Of a DNA stretch of 64,000 bases, positions 63,082 to 64,000 are shown piece after piece; positions within the stretch are counted from its first letter, which is position 1, and every line of letters starts with the position of its first letter. The stretch is from Streptomyces deccanensis (GTDB lineage Bacteria > Actinomycetota > Actinomycetes > Streptomycetales > Streptomycetaceae): contig NZ_CP092431.1 of NCBI RefSeq assembly GCF_022385335.1, forward strand, positions 6,448,001-6,512,000, in the 5' to 3' direction. The notes beneath the pieces are model-generated. The model had not been told where the DNA came from. It saw only the letters and a list, made by a program, of their open reading frames with translations, and ran no database searches. The position numbers were made by a program, and so were the translations under genes.

Positions 63082-63735
63082 ATGTTCGGTGTCGTCGACC
63101 TCCCCACCTACCTGGCGGGCCTCGTCCTGATCGTGCTCCTGCCCGGGCCCAACTCCCTCTACGTGCTGTCCGTGGCCGCCCGGCGCGGGATACGGACCGG
63201 GTACCGGGCCGCCGCCGGCGTGTGGGTCGGGGACACCGTGCTGATGACGTTGTCGGCGGCGGGGGTGGCCTCGCTGTTGCAGGCCAACGCCGTGCTGTTC
63301 GGGATCGTGAAGTACGCGGGTGCCGGGTATCTGTCGTGGCTGGCGATCGGGATGCTGCGGGCCGCGTGGGGGATGTGGCGGAGCCGTCGCGAGCGGGTCG
63401 TGGAGGGGCCGGACGACGAGGTCGCGGAGGGCGAACGGCCGTTCCGGCGGGCCCTGGTGATCAGTCTGCTGAACCCGAAGGCGATTCTGTTCTTCGTCGC
63501 CTTCTTCGTGCAGTTCGTGGACCCGGGATACGCCTATCCGGCGCTCTCCTTCGTGGTCCTCGGCGCCTTCGCCCAGCTCGCCAGCTTCCTCTATCTGAGC
63601 GCGCTGATATTCAGCGGCACCAGGCTGGCCGCCACGTTCCGCCGCCGCAAGCGGTTGTCGGCGGGGGCGACCTCGGCGGCGGGGGCCCTGTTCCTGGGTT
63701 TCGCGGTCAAGCTGTCGCTGGCGAGCAGCGCGTAG
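63082..63735 (+). CDS. LysE-family amino-acid exporter
   Basis: A 217-residue protein with about six helices. The family signature LLPGPNSLYVLSVAARRG lies near the start, with LLNPKAILFFVAFFVQFV in the second half. LeuE/RhtB-type exporters remove amino acids or related metabolites. 34 bp after the mutase gene, same strand, so possibly cotranscribed. Confidence 0.9.
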   Translation: MFGVVDLPTYLAGLVLIVLLPGPNSLYVLSVAARRGIRTGYRAAAGVWVGDTVLMTLSAAGVASLLQANAVLFGIVKYAGAGYLSWLAIGMLRAAWGMWRSRRERVVEGPDDEVAEGERPFRRALVISLLNPKAILFFVAFFVQFVDPGYAYPALSFVVLGAFAQLASFLYLSALIFSGTRLAATFRRRKRLSAGATSAAGALFLGFAVKLSLASSA

Positions 63736-63786
63736 CAGGGGCCGGCGCGGGCCGCGACCGCGGACCGCGGAAGGCGTCGAAGAGTG

Positions 63787-63814
63787 AGGGCGAAGCCCCG
63801 CGAGGCTTCGCCCT
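63787..63814. terminator. Terminator after LysE-type gene
   Basis: AGGGCGAAGCC (63787-63797) pairs with GGCTTCGCCCT (63804-63814) across CCGCGA, between convergent genes. Confidence 0.7.
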
Positions 63815-63859
63815 GTTCAGCTCGATTCAGTTCGGTCCTGCTTGTTGAGCCCGTTCAGC

Positions 63860-64000
63860 TCAGTCCACCCACCACTTGCCGCACTTGGTGACGCCGTCGA
63901 ACTCGCCACAGGCGCGGGCGGCGTAGTTGGCGTTGAAGACGGACTGGGTGCGGCTGCCGGTGTAGGGGCCGCACATCTTCCAGCCGTCGCGCTTGGCCTG
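63860..64000 (-). CDS. C-terminal end of a Cys-containing, probably secreted protein (partial)
   Basis: The last 46 codons of a minus-strand gene running off the window. The translation includes KMCGPYTGSRTQSVFNANYA, ARACGEFDGVTKCGKWWVD and a stop. Three cysteines, Trp/Tyr-rich, suggesting a small disulfide-bonded extracellular domain. Family not recognised; the start lies beyond the window. Confidence 0.6.
   Translation of the reverse strand, partial: QAKRDGWKMCGPYTGSRTQSVFNANYAARACGEFDGVTKCGKWWVD

Overview
The window is a chromosomal segment of a Streptomyces or very close relative. GC content and third-position GC are very high, GTG starts are common, and genes are packed on both strands. 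From memory, the order of housekeeping genes (mdh, long-form glyA, trpS, sdhCDAB, an acyl-CoA mutase) resembles the core of the Streptomyces coelicolor chromosome. No tRNA, rRNA, insertion sequence, integrase or CRISPR array was seen.

Layout. 1-3 kb: two paralogous HTH/membrane proteins bracket a secreted peptidoglycan-binding protein. 3.4-9.4 kb: malate dehydrogenase, an anchored surface protein, an epoxide hydrolase divergent from a WYL regulator, and a lipoprotein paired with a glutathionylspermidine-synthase-like ATP-grasp enzyme. 9.5-11 kb: a ZTP riboswitch ahead of serine hydroxymethyltransferase. 11-15.6 kb: an ECF sigma/membrane-partner operon, trpS and a 2H phosphoesterase. 15.6-19.8 kb: a compact set of four genes (dprE1, dprE2, PAP2 phosphatase, UbiA transferase) that together could make polyprenyl-phosphoryl-D-arabinose. 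19.9-28.6 kb: BrkB-type membrane protein, D,D-carboxypeptidase, metallophosphoesterase, orphan solute-binding protein, anti-sigma-like ATPase, and a three-gene TetR operon with two matching operators.

28.7-40.5 kb is the main accessory region. A large secreted repeat protein is divergent from a giant RHS/YD-repeat protein of about 2430 residues. The RHS protein ends in a HINT autoprocessing domain and a small nuclease-like toxin tip, and is followed at once by a low-GC candidate immunity gene. A secreted lectin-like protein, an unknown gene and a decayed DUF4132 remnant follow.

42.8-48 kb: two TM2-domain genes around a DUF2752 gene, then succinate dehydrogenase sdhCDAB on the minus strand. 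48-56 kb: a UraD-like protein, a GH20 hexosaminidase, four poorly known genes and a secreted FG-GAP protein with a degenerate amidase domain. 56-60 kb: two consecutive ECF-sigma/membrane-protein pairs. 60-64 kb: an L,D-transpeptidase, an acyl-CoA mutase large subunit, a LysE-type exporter and the tail of a secreted Cys-containing protein cut by the window end.

How it fits together: central metabolism (mdh, sdh, glyA, trpS) is interleaved with cell-envelope functions (carboxypeptidase, L,D-transpeptidase, hexosaminidase, arabinosyl-donor genes), several sigma/partner signalling pairs, and one polymorphic-toxin locus that looks like the most recently remodelled part.
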